DNA of 8,015 nt, taken from the NCBI GenBank assembly GCA_009698045.1, contig WLRE01000062.1, forward strand, positions 1 through 8,015. The letters run 5' to 3'. Below, piece after piece: positions 1 to 6,296 of this stretch (position 1 is the first letter of the stretch; every line of letters begins with the position of its first letter). Both the position numbers and the translations under genes were made by a program. The notes under the pieces are model-generated. The model was given only the letters and a program-made list of their open reading frames with translations, was not told where the DNA came from and ran no database searches. This DNA comes from Actinomycetota bacterium (GTDB taxonomy: Bacteria > Actinomycetota > Actinomycetes > Nanopelagicales > Nanopelagicaceae).

Positions 1-1432
1 GCGAGTCCTTGCCGATGTTGATGAAGAAGAAGAGAACGACCGCGCCAGTAAAGAGCAAGATTGCGCTGACCTTAAAGGCAACGGTAAATCCGTGGGTCAT
101 AGCAAATGCTTGGCCCATATCTCCGAGGTTGGTGTGAGCAGCAGCATAAGTAGTGGTTGCCGTCGCTGCCACTGTATTTAGTAGTGCAGTTCCCAAAGAT
201 CCACCCACTTGCTGGCTGGTGTTGAGCATCGCACTGGCTACACCGGTGTCGTGATTGCTGACTGCGTGCAGAGAAGTTGATGTCAGCGGAATAAATACCA
301 GGGCCATACCGCTGGACATAATCAACATGGATGGCAACACGTGGGTTGCGTAAGCAGTCTCTGGCGTGATGCGAGTGAGGAGTAACAAGCCAATTCCTGC
401 GGTGATCAGTCCAGGAACCATCAACGGCTTTGGTCCGAACTTAGGCAAGAGTTGAGAAGCAATTCCGGCAAAGGTGATGATTCCCGCGGTGAATGGCAGG
501 AATGCAAAACCAGATTTCAGCGGGCTATATCCCAAAACAACTTGGAGGTAGAGACCAAGGAACAGGAACATCGAAAAGAGGCCAGCTCCTACAACGAGTG
601 AACCAAGGTATGAACCGCCGCGGTTGCGTTCGCCAAGAACGCGAAGTGGCATTAATGGATTCGCAACCTTGCTCTCAATGAGAACGAAGATAACTAGCAG
701 GATCACGGCTGCAGATAGGAATGAGATAGTGAGGCTATCTGACCAACCTGAAGTCGCTGCTTGGTTGAATCCGTAGGTCAATGAGAAAAGACCTGCTGTA
801 GCAGTAATAACGCCAGGAATATCGTATTTACGGTTTCCTTCTGCCTTAGATTCCTTAACAAATTTCAGAGCGAGCAAGAAGGCAAGAAGTGCGATCGGCA
901 CATTTACGCCTAAGCACCAGCGCCATGAGAAGAATTCGGTCAGAGTGCCACCAAGAATTAAGCCAATCGCGGCGCCACCACCAGAGATAGCTCCGATAAC
1001 ACCGAACGCTTTAGCGCGCTCTTTTGGAACCGAGAAGGTCACCGAAATAATCGCAAGTGCGGCGGGTGCAAGAAGAGCGCCGAAAACACCTTGCAGTGCA
1101 CGAGATGCAAAGAGCAGACCTTGGGTAGAGGCGATTCCGCCGAGAGCTGATGCGCCAGCAAAGCCAATCAGACCGACCATGAAGATGCGCTTGCGTCCCA
1201 TGAAGTCACCGATACGACCACCAAGAAGTAGGAGTGATCCGAAAGCTAATGTGTAGGCGGTAATAACCCACTGCTGATTAGCATCAGAGATGCCAAGATC
1301 AACCTTTGCGCTAGGGATTGCAATATTGACGATGGATGAATCCAATACGACCATCAATTGCGCAATAGCGACAACAAAAAGTGTGCGCCAGCGGTTGGGA
1401 TCTAGGCCCTCTTGGGCAGTGCTCTTCGACAT
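1..1432 (-). CDS. DHA2-family MFS efflux transporter (3' end cut by window edge)
   Basis: Reading the minus strand from the ATG at 1432 gives 477 open codons running off the left edge. This is probably nearly the whole protein, since DHA2 (EmrB/QacA-like, 14-helix) transporters are about 470-520 aa. It is a run of hydrophobic helices. Visible family signatures are LDSSIVNIAIP in helix 1 (the D1-type motif of DHA2 pumps), GGRIGDFMGRKR after helix 2 (MFS motif A) and a Gly-rich stretch ending in FFSWRWCLGVNVPI (antiporter motif C region). The family exports drugs, dyes or small organic solutes in exchange for protons at the cytoplasmic membrane; the substrate cannot be told. AGGAG lies 5 nt before the ATG. 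The gene follows the AraC-type regulator on the same strand after an 88-nt gap with no clear terminator, so co-transcription or local regulation by it is plausible. Confidence 0.93.
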   Translation of the reverse strand, partial: MSKSTAQEGLDPNRWRTLFVVAIAQLMVVLDSSIVNIAIPSAKVDLGISDANQQWVITAYTLAFGSLLLLGGRIGDFMGRKRIFMVGLIGFAGASALGGIASTQGLLFASRALQGVFGALLAPAALAIISVTFSVPKERAKAFGVIGAISGGGAAIGLILGGTLTEFFSWRWCLGVNVPIALLAFLLALKFVKESKAEGNRKYDIPGVITATAGLFSLTYGFNQAATSGWSDSLTISFLSAAVILLVIFVLIESKVANPLMPLRVLGERNRGGSYLGSLVVGAGLFSMFLFLGLYLQVVLGYSPLKSGFAFLPFTAGIITFAGIASQLLPKFGPKPLMVPGLITAGIGLLLLTRITPETAYATHVLPSMLIMSSGMALVFIPLTSTSLHAVSNHDTGVASAMLNTSQQVGGSLGTALLNTVAATATTTYAAAHTNLGDMGQAFAMTHGFTVAFKVSAILLFTGAVVLFFFINIGKDS

Positions 1433-1520
1433 GTTCTCTCCTATAAATGGGTAAGTGCCAATCGTACCGAAGGTGCGCTTATCTCTCTGGCTGAAACAGG
1501 CTCAGTGAATGTGGTGCTTC

Positions 1521-2498
1521 TTACTTACGGACTGTTTCTGACGGTAGCTCGCCAAAACGTTCTTGATAGGACTTGGCAAATCGACCTAAATGGGTAAAGC
1601 CCCACGAGAAAGCAATATCTGAGATTGAAGAATTCACGGAACGTTCTGAGAGTAAATCTTCGCGCACACGCACTAGTCGAATATCTCGCAGATAATCAGT
1701 GGGACTCATTCCCACATATTTCTTAAATCCATCTTGCAGTGAACGGATACTTACTCCAGCGACGCGCGCCATGTCAGTAACAGTTAAAGGTTCTTCAGGG
1801 TTCTCTTCACACGCCGCCATTGCTAACCGAACAGAGCGCGGAGCAGCAGGTTCAATCTTGGTGCCGATTGATTCGCTGTAGTTATGATGTTGAGAGAGAA
1901 GTAGTCCTGAGATGATTAAATCTTGAAATTGATTACGAACACCGGTGTGCATGGTCAATCCACCACGATCCACGTCAGCTACTAAGGTATCGACGAGCGT
2001 GCGCCAACTTCTCGCTTGGGCAGTAGTGAGGTCCATTCCTAAATCAAATTTAACGGGTAGGTGCAGTTCGCGTCCGATTAAATCTTCTAAGCGCTCTTCC
2101 AAAGTAGTTCGGCTGATATAGACAAGCAATTGCGGATTGTCGTTGTGCCAGAGCATGTCTAACTTTTCAAGTGGATTTGGTATGGATGCGACGTTGACAT
2201 CTGAGTGCACGTGCTCTTTACCTGAATAGATTTCAGCTGATCCTGCGAGCGGCATCTGGACTAAGAAGAAAGATTGCAATTCGCCAGGCGTTATCTTTAC
2301 CTCAGCGCCATAATCTAAATAATTGAGAGTGACATCGCCCAGAGTTACGCGATTATGGACAGTGTTGAGCTGCTGATCGGCGCTAGTTGTAGTGAGCGCA
2401 TGAGGGCAGAAGACGCGAGCAACTTCATCGCGGGCCTGGTCAAGATTGCTGGTTCGGAAGAGATTATGCGCAGAGAGCAGTTCGGCTACTGGCGACAT
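1521..2498 (-). CDS. AraC/XylS-family transcriptional regulator
   Basis: This 325-aa protein has the usual two-part AraC layout. Residues about 1-200 form an N-terminal sensing domain of the AraC_binding_2 type (beta-rich, starting near HNLFRTSNLDQAR). Residues about 222-322 form the C-terminal DNA-binding domain with two helix-turn-helix motifs: LTVTDMARVAGVSIRSLQ at 238-255, and a second around SISDIAFSWGFTHLGRFAKS at 291-310, with the conserved GF-x-(6)-F pattern. The protein probably binds a small ligand and activates or represses nearby promoters. GGGGAAGGG ends 6 nt before the ATG and supports this start. The gene is divergent from the SDR gene and upstream of the MFS gene on its own strand, so both are likely targets. 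A 13-bp direct repeat in the divergent region is a candidate binding site. Ligand unknown. AraC regulators with this N-terminal domain commonly accompany monooxygenase and dehydrogenase genes (recalled, not checked). Confidence 0.93.
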   Translation of the reverse strand: MSPVAELLSAHNLFRTSNLDQARDEVARVFCPHALTTTSADQQLNTVHNRVTLGDVTLNYLDYGAEVKITPGELQSFFLVQMPLAGSAEIYSGKEHVHSDVNVASIPNPLEKLDMLWHNDNPQLLVYISRTTLEERLEDLIGRELHLPVKFDLGMDLTTAQARSWRTLVDTLVADVDRGGLTMHTGVRNQFQDLIISGLLLSQHHNYSESIGTKIEPAAPRSVRLAMAACEENPEEPLTVTDMARVAGVSIRSLQDGFKKYVGMSPTDYLRDIRLVRVREDLLSERSVNSSISDIAFSWGFTHLGRFAKSYQERFGELPSETVRK

Positions 2499-2549
2499 TT
2501 CTTACCCTTCCCCTGTGTAATGAGGGCAATAGTTGCGGGGGAAAGGCAG

Positions 2550-2622
2550 CAGGTCAATGAGTTCTGGTGGTTATTTTGCGTTCTCTGGATAACCTACGCG
2601 CAAGCAGGACAGGTAAATGAGT
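2550..2622. promoter_or_regulatory. Candidate AraC-regulator operator: 13-bp direct repeat in the divergent region
   Basis: CAGGTCAATGAGT (2550-2562) recurs as CAGGTAAATGAGT (2610-2622) with one mismatch, exactly 60 bp apart and in the same orientation. A weaker relative sharing AATGAG-x-GCA with the second copy lies at 2519-2528. They sit in the 169-bp gap between the AraC regulator and the divergent SDR gene. AraC proteins bind directly repeated half-sites, which makes this the natural operator candidate. On the minus strand copy 1 contains TTGACC, which could be a -35 for the regulator itself, but no good matching -10 was found. No convincing sigma-70 promoter for the SDR was seen either, which would fit activator dependence. 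Function is inferred from position only. Confidence 0.45.
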
Positions 2623-2667
2623 GCAGACTCTCTAGCGTCAACCCTTATTCACCCATAAAGGAGAGAT

Positions 2668-3456
2668 ATGAGTTCAGGTTTATTGGCCGGCAAGGCCGCA
2701 ATTGTTACCGGTGGCGGAACCCTCTTCGGCGAGGCTGTGGCAAAAGTTCTCATCGCTGATGGCGCAAAAGTCTTGATTGTTGAAATCAATGCCGAGAGCG
2801 GGGTGGCTGCAGCAAAGAGCGTCGGTGCTTCATTTGTGCAAGCAGATATCACTAACGATGCCGACATCGATAAGGTGATTGCCACTGCCCTGAAGGAACT
2901 TGGCAAGATTGATGTACTTGTTAACTTGGCTTGTTCTTATGATGATGCGGGATCCGCAACTACTCGCGCACAATGGATGAATACTCTTAACGTGAATGTT
3001 GCTAGTTCTGCTCTGCTAGGCGAAGCAGTTCGCCCACACATGAAGAAGCAAGGGGGAGGATCAATTATTAACCTCACCAGCATCTCTTCCAGTGTTGCTC
3101 AAATCGGTCGTTGGGCATATCCCGTAAGTAAGGCTGCAATTGTTCAACTCACTCGCAATATGGCGATGGATTACGCGCCAGATAAAATTCGCGTCAATGC
3201 CGTATCGCCCGGATGGACCTGGTCTGCAATTATGAACATGTTATCTAAAGGCGACCGCAAGAAAACAGATCGCGTAGCAGCACCATTCCACCTCACTGGT
3301 CGCGTAGGAGATCCGGAAGAAGTTGCTAATGTAATTTCATTCCTGGCTAGCGATCGCGCATCAGTAGTGACGGGTGCTGATTGGGCAGCCGATGGAGGTT
3401 ACTCGGCGATGGGACCAGAACAAGCAGTCCCAGCTATTCCGCTTCTCGAAGCGTAA
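2668..3456 (+). CDS. Short-chain dehydrogenase/reductase (SDR), classical type
   Basis: This is a 262-aa Rossmann-fold NAD(P)-dependent oxidoreductase of normal classical-SDR length, expected to interconvert an alcohol and a ketone in the cytoplasm. Catalytic residues are present: Asn110, Ser138 and Tyr151-x-x-x-Lys155 (YPVSK). Asp60 (QADI) fits adenine contact, and Glu39 at the end of strand 2 suggests NAD rather than NADP. Two glycine motifs are unusual. TGxxxGxG reads TGGGTLFG (14-21, Leu for the middle Gly), and NNAG reads NLAC (86-89). The C-terminal GADWAADGGYS is typical. The start is set by AAAGGAG about 5 nt before the ATG. A weak hairpin (2643-2648 with 2655-2661) could cover part of this site. 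The gene is divergent from the AraC regulator and convergent with the FMO gene. Together they suggest a regulated oxidation step; the substrate is unknown. Confidence 0.94.
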   Translation: MSSGLLAGKAAIVTGGGTLFGEAVAKVLIADGAKVLIVEINAESGVAAAKSVGASFVQADITNDADIDKVIATALKELGKIDVLVNLACSYDDAGSATTRAQWMNTLNVNVASSALLGEAVRPHMKKQGGGSIINLTSISSSVAQIGRWAYPVSKAAIVQLTRNMAMDYAPDKIRVNAVSPGWTWSAIMNMLSKGDRKKTDRVAAPFHLTGRVGDPEEVANVISFLASDRASVVTGADWAADGGYSAMGPEQAVPAIPLLEA

Positions 3457-3464
3457 GCAAAGAT

Positions 3465-3498
3465 AAAAAAAGCCCCGACCATTTGGCCGGGGCTTTTT
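3465..3498. terminator. Bidirectional rho-independent terminator between SDR and FMO genes
   Basis: The stem is AGCCCCG (3471-3477) with CGGGGCT (3488-3494), then an A-C mismatch, two more C-G pairs and an ATTT loop. It is flanked by an A-run (3465-3470) on the left and a T-run (3494-3498) on the right. It therefore presents a GC hairpin plus U-tract to transcripts from either side and serves both convergent genes. It starts a few nucleotides after the SDR stop and ends 9 nt before the FMO stop. Confidence 0.9.
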
Positions 3499-3507
3499 AC
3501 TGGAGAT

Positions 3508-4983
3508 TTACTTACCAGCGCCGATTCGTGAACGAACCTTCTTGCTGATGTTTTTGTAACTTGCAGGATTTATCGGCAACAGCCACTGGTTGAAGCGAGT
3601 GAAGACCGGAATCTGTGCATCCAGGTCCTGAAGTAGTTCATCGATATTGTGTACAGAGAACGGAATAATGTTGGTTCCGCGAGCGTGCTTATTCTCCGTG
3701 CGCCATTCCATCCATGCCAAGCGCTTATCCACGTGAGCCAGCATCTCTGCTCGAGAAGGAAGTTTGACGGCATTAGCAATATGAGCACCAATCCACACAG
3801 ATCCGATTTCAGCGTTTAGCTGGCTAAAGAAGGATGAGTTGTATCCGCTAAATGCCAAGTTCTTCACATCGAGTGGAATTAATTGACGATAGAGACGGAA
3901 GTTTCCGCGCTCATCAGTGATTGCCTTCATAACTTTATCTTCAAGGAAGGGAACGTGTTGATAGAAGCCGGTTCCACAGATGACATAGTCAGCATCGAGA
4001 ACTTTGCCATTAGCAAGATGAACTTTGCCGGCTTCCATCTTTATGATCTCTGTGTCACGCTCGACCGTTAACTTTCCTTGAGCAATCTTCTTAAAGATTC
4101 CATCAGAGGCGAGTGAAACAGTGCTTCGAACAATTGTGTCCAGACCGGTCTTGGGATGCAGACCAAGCTTCTCCAATTTGAATTGCTTTTCAATCACGCC
4201 TTGGACGCTACCTAACATTCCAGCACTGACCTTCTTGCCCTTGCCGTGCAAGAAAGCTTCAGTTCCTTTGAGTTCGATATACGGGAAGAGAGCCTCACCC
4301 ATACGAGTAAGGAGCAGCATCTTGTAGTTCAGAACATTCTTAAGCTTCTTGGGAACCTTCCAAATTAAGTGGCGCGCCACGATAGTCACGCTCTTGGCGG
4401 TTCCTTCACAAGCATTAGCAACATCGCACGAGGACTTTCCATAGCCAACCACGACCACGTTCTTTCCTTTTACATCGCCGAGATTGTGGAAGTCCACCGT
4501 GTGCATAATTTTGCCGCCCGCTGCTTTGAACGCATCGGAGCCCTTAAATTCAGGGACGAAAGGATCAGAGAAGATTCCGTTGGCGACAATCAGGTAATCA
4601 AAATCTTCAGTGCGGCTCTTTCCATTAGCAGTGATGTCTAAAGTCCATCGACCGTCGGATCCTTGCTTAGCTTTATCAACAGTGGTGTTGAGCTGAATCT
4701 TCTTATCAATACCAAACTTCTTGGTGTAACCAGCCATATAGCTCTGCACTTGTTCGCCGCTAGGCCACTCCGGAGTTCCTTTTGGATATGGATAATCAGA
4801 GAGGGCATATGTGCTTCTAACATTCTGAGTTCCAAGACCCGGATAACGTCGAGAAGCAGTCCATACTCCGCCTACCTCTGATTCTTTTTCAAAGACGTAG
4901 ACATCATGCCCAAATTCAGTCAGAACTTTTGCTGAAGAGAGGCCACCAAAGCCTGCTCCCACGATTGCAATTTTCAAGCCCAT
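3508..4983 (-). CDS. Flavin-containing monooxygenase (FMO-like, NAD(P)H-dependent)
   Basis: This 491-aa class B flavoprotein monooxygenase has both dinucleotide folds. The FAD fold has GAGFGG at 9-14, Glu32 ending strand 2, and GGVW with RYPG at 38-49. The NADPH fold has GYGKSS at 180-185. Between them F146-K-G148 and H161-T-V-D-F165 resemble the FMO fingerprint (FxGxxxHxxxY/F). The Baeyer-Villiger form would have Trp-Pro/Asp there, so this looks FMO-like, though ketone oxygenation is not excluded. CGTGF at 336-340 matches the late FATGY-type motif. Such enzymes use FAD, NADPH and O2 to oxygenate N, S or carbonyl groups of lipophilic substrates. No signal peptide is seen. GGAG lies 7 nt before the ATG. 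The gene converges on the SDR gene with a shared terminator. SDR plus FMO would suit alcohol-to-ketone-to-oxygenated-product chemistry, but that pairing is inference. Confidence 0.92.
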   Translation of the reverse strand: MGLKIAIVGAGFGGLSSAKVLTEFGHDVYVFEKESEVGGVWTASRRYPGLGTQNVRSTYALSDYPYPKGTPEWPSGEQVQSYMAGYTKKFGIDKKIQLNTTVDKAKQGSDGRWTLDITANGKSRTEDFDYLIVANGIFSDPFVPEFKGSDAFKAAGGKIMHTVDFHNLGDVKGKNVVVVGYGKSSCDVANACEGTAKSVTIVARHLIWKVPKKLKNVLNYKMLLLTRMGEALFPYIELKGTEAFLHGKGKKVSAGMLGSVQGVIEKQFKLEKLGLHPKTGLDTIVRSTVSLASDGIFKKIAQGKLTVERDTEIIKMEAGKVHLANGKVLDADYVICGTGFYQHVPFLEDKVMKAITDERGNFRLYRQLIPLDVKNLAFSGYNSSFFSQLNAEIGSVWIGAHIANAVKLPSRAEMLAHVDKRLAWMEWRTENKHARGTNIIPFSVHNIDELLQDLDAQIPVFTRFNQWLLPINPASYKNISKKVRSRIGAGK

Positions 4984-5134
4984 ATAAAATCTCCGCTCTT
5001 CTCAGTACCAGCCTCGGAAAACCAAGACTTATTAGTTGCTGAGGTTAGAAAAGATATGAATGAACTCTTAGCCATCTGACGCAGGGGCTATCCAGATGAC
5101 GCTCGCAGTTGGCAGAGCCTTTAAGGTTAGGCGT

Positions 5135-5728
5135 ATGAATCGATGGGGGATAGCGATGCTCATGACTGTTGTGGTGTCTGCTGTGCCGGTCGTGGCGAAC
5201 GCTTCACCTCAGTACGCGTTTCCCATCAAAGGATGCCCGGTCACTTTTACTCGCTATCACCACAATTACCCTGCGACCGATATTTTGGCAGAACGAGGAT
5301 GCGCATTCGTTGCTCCGACCTCAGGGATTATTGATGAAATTAATCGGATTGATCGGTTTAGCTGGTCTACTAACAGAGGCGCCGATCGTGGCGGCAAGAT
5401 GATTTCTATGGTGGGCGATGATGGTGTCCGCTATTACGGTTCACATTTGCAATCTATTCCGGCAAGTGTAAAAGTGGGCGATCGAGTATCTGTCGGAGAA
5501 TTGATAGGCCGGGTTGGAACGACAGGCGATGCGGGTGGGACGGCGCCGCACTTACATTTCGGAATTTCGTGGCCAACGAAAGCTGGCATCTGGTGGGTGC
5601 GTAGAGGCGAGTTAAATCCCTTTGATTACATCACTGCCTGGAAGTCAGGCAAGAATATTTCACCGGCTAAATCAGTAGCGAAGTTACGAGCAAAGCTGGG
5701 CGATATTCCCAAGCAGTCGGGTTATTAG
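5135..5728 (+). CDS. Secreted M23-family (LytM-like) metallopeptidase
   Basis: A signal peptide (MNRWG, hydrophobic core, VANA cleavage motif before SPQY) leads into a single M23 domain. Zinc and catalytic candidates are present. Numbered from an upstream ATG at 5096, these are His55/His56 and Asp62 in HHNYPATD, His117 in YYGSHL, and His152/His154 in APHLHFG. The first pair is spaced wider than the textbook HxxxD, a variant I recall from actinobacterial homologues. Cys47 and Cys69 could form a disulphide outside the cell. The family cleaves peptidoglycan cross-bridges or peptides, so a cell-wall role is likely. The start is uncertain. ATG 5135 (197 aa) has AAGG 8 nt upstream and gives a compact signal peptide. 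In-frame ATG 5096 (210 aa) has AGGGG 8 nt upstream. The gene is divergent from the FMO gene across about 110 bp and seems unrelated to it in function. It converges on the cold-shock gene. Confidence 0.9.
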   Translation: MNRWGIAMLMTVVVSAVPVVANASPQYAFPIKGCPVTFTRYHHNYPATDILAERGCAFVAPTSGIIDEINRIDRFSWSTNRGADRGGKMISMVGDDGVRYYGSHLQSIPASVKVGDRVSVGELIGRVGTTGDAGGTAPHLHFGISWPTKAGIWWVRRGELNPFDYITAWKSGKNISPAKSVAKLRAKLGDIPKQSGY

Positions 5729-5747
5729 TCTGCGTTAAATTCCCATT

Positions 5748-5776
5748 AAAAAAGGCCCCCGATTAATCGGAGGCCC
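5748..5776. terminator. Bidirectional terminator between M23 peptidase and cold-shock genes
   Basis: This is a near-perfect palindrome at 5754-5775: GGCC, one C-A mismatch, CCGAT, centre TA, ATCGG, then GGCC. It is preceded by a run of six A (5748-5753). For the minus-strand cold-shock transcript it is a strong hairpin followed by six U. For the plus-strand peptidase transcript the tail (CTTCTTATTGTT) is less uniform but still U-rich. It lies 25 nt after the peptidase stop codon. Confidence 0.88.
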
Positions 5777-5794
5777 TTCTTATTGTTAATGGTA

Positions 5795-5998
5795 TTAAGC
5801 AGGATTAACTGCGTCTGCCTGAGGACCCTTAGGACCTTGTACGACTTCGAAAGTCACGGCTTGACCCTCTTCGAGAGACTTGTAACCATTGCCTTGAATT
5901 GCTGAGTAGTGAACGAAAACATCTTGTCCGCCACCATCAACTGCAATGAAACCAAAACCCTTTTCAGAGTTGAACCACTTAACTGTACCTGTTGCCAT
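5795..5998 (-). CDS. Cold-shock domain protein (CspA family)
   Basis: The 67-aa product is a single cold-shock domain of standard length. It opens MATGTVKWFN, with RNA-binding motif RNP1 as KGFGFI at 13-18 and RNP2 as VFVHY at 27-31, plus Trp8 and the usual Lys, Phe and His surface residues. Members bind single-stranded RNA or DNA and act as RNA chaperones in the cytoplasm, either cold-induced or constitutively abundant. AAGGA on the minus strand (6008-6012) sits 9 nt before the ATG. The gene is monocistronic in appearance, with a strong terminator just downstream and a 290-bp intergenic region upstream. The leader has a CTTAAG inverted repeat that may matter for expression. Which Csp paralogue this is, and whether it responds to cold, cannot be told. 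Confidence 0.97.
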   Translation of the reverse strand: MATGTVKWFNSEKGFGFIAVDGGGQDVFVHYSAIQGNGYKSLEEGQAVTFEVVQGPKGPQADAVNPA

Positions 5999-6027
5999 GT
6001 AGCTTTTTCCTTACGGTAAATGTGACT

Positions 6028-6044
6028 CTTAAGAATTCCTTAAG
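6028..6044. repeat. Inverted repeat in the cold-shock gene leader
   Basis: CTTAAG occurs at 6028-6033 and again at 6039-6044, with AATTC between. Because CTTAAG is self-complementary, the 17-bp unit can form a hairpin in the transcript (6-bp stem, 5-nt loop) about 30 nt upstream of the cold-shock start codon. As DNA it could also bind a dimeric protein. The stem is AU-rich and would be weak at normal growth temperature but more stable in the cold. Any regulatory role is inference. Confidence 0.5.
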
Positions 6045-6117
6045 CGCCGGTCTTCCTCTGTCAGATCTACCGGATTAACGGGTACTGCCAAGCGTCGGAC
6101 TGTTGGAAAGTGTAACT

Positions 6118-6158
6118 GCATATCTGCCAATAGGGAATTGCGGGTTAGCGCATATCTG
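6118..6158. repeat. 9-bp direct repeat in the cold-shock/DUF3145 divergent region
   Basis: GCATATCTG occurs at 6118-6126 and 6150-6158, offset by 32 bp, close to three helical turns. A second pair, CGGGTACTG, occurs at 6079-6087 and 6192-6200. The region is the shared upstream of two divergent genes, so these could be regulator sites, but single 9-bp repeats can arise by chance in 290 bp. No convincing promoter could be assigned. A TACACT (minus strand, 6109-6114) and a TAAAAA (plus strand, 6185-6190) are only weak -10 candidates. Confidence 0.3.
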
Positions 6159-6260
6159 GGCTAGCCAAATCACCGAAAGTGGAGTAAAAATCGGGTACTG
6201 AATTACATATGTGAGCCATTTTTGAGCGTGAACAACAGGTGGGCTGGGGAAGGTCGCACC

Positions 6261-6296
6261 ATGTTGGGCCTTAGATGGAGCACGGACGATGTTTAA
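6261..6296 (+). CDS. Possible short leader ORF overlapping the DUF3145 start
   Basis: An 11-residue ORF (MLGLRWSTDDV, stop TAA 6294-6296) has a strong Shine-Dalgarno, GGGGAAGG at 6246-6253, 7 nt before its ATG. Its last 8 nt overlap the start of the DUF3145 gene in a different frame, so ribosomes ending here would sit on the next start codon (translational coupling). The peptide has no run of one amino acid that would signal classical attenuation. It resembles no family I know. Translation is not shown; the strong ribosome site and the overlap are the only evidence. Confidence 0.35.
   Translation: MLGLRWSTDDV

Noticed and set aside
945..1256. Plus-strand 103-codon open frame rich in Pro, Ala and Arg
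   Set aside because: It lies wholly inside the MFS transporter on the other strand, has low-complexity composition and no ribosome site; it is a shadow frame.
1433..1520. Possible terminator or separate promoter between the AraC regulator and the MFS gene
   Set aside because: Only very short stems (CTGA/TCAG, ACC/GGT) and no U-run are present, and no paired -35/-10 was convincing.
2355..2759. Plus-strand 134-codon open frame bridging the regulator, intergenic region and SDR start
   Set aside because: It overlaps two well-supported genes in other frames, has no recognisable domain, and would cover the candidate operator and the SDR ribosome site.
2649..2906. Minus-strand 85-codon open frame over the SDR 5' end
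   Set aside because: It is antisense to the SDR Rossmann motif and resembles no family; a shadow.
5056..5079. Eight-codon frame (MNELLAI) between the FMO and M23 genes
   Set aside because: No good ribosome site precedes it and it ends 16 nt or more before either M23 start, so there is nothing to support translation.
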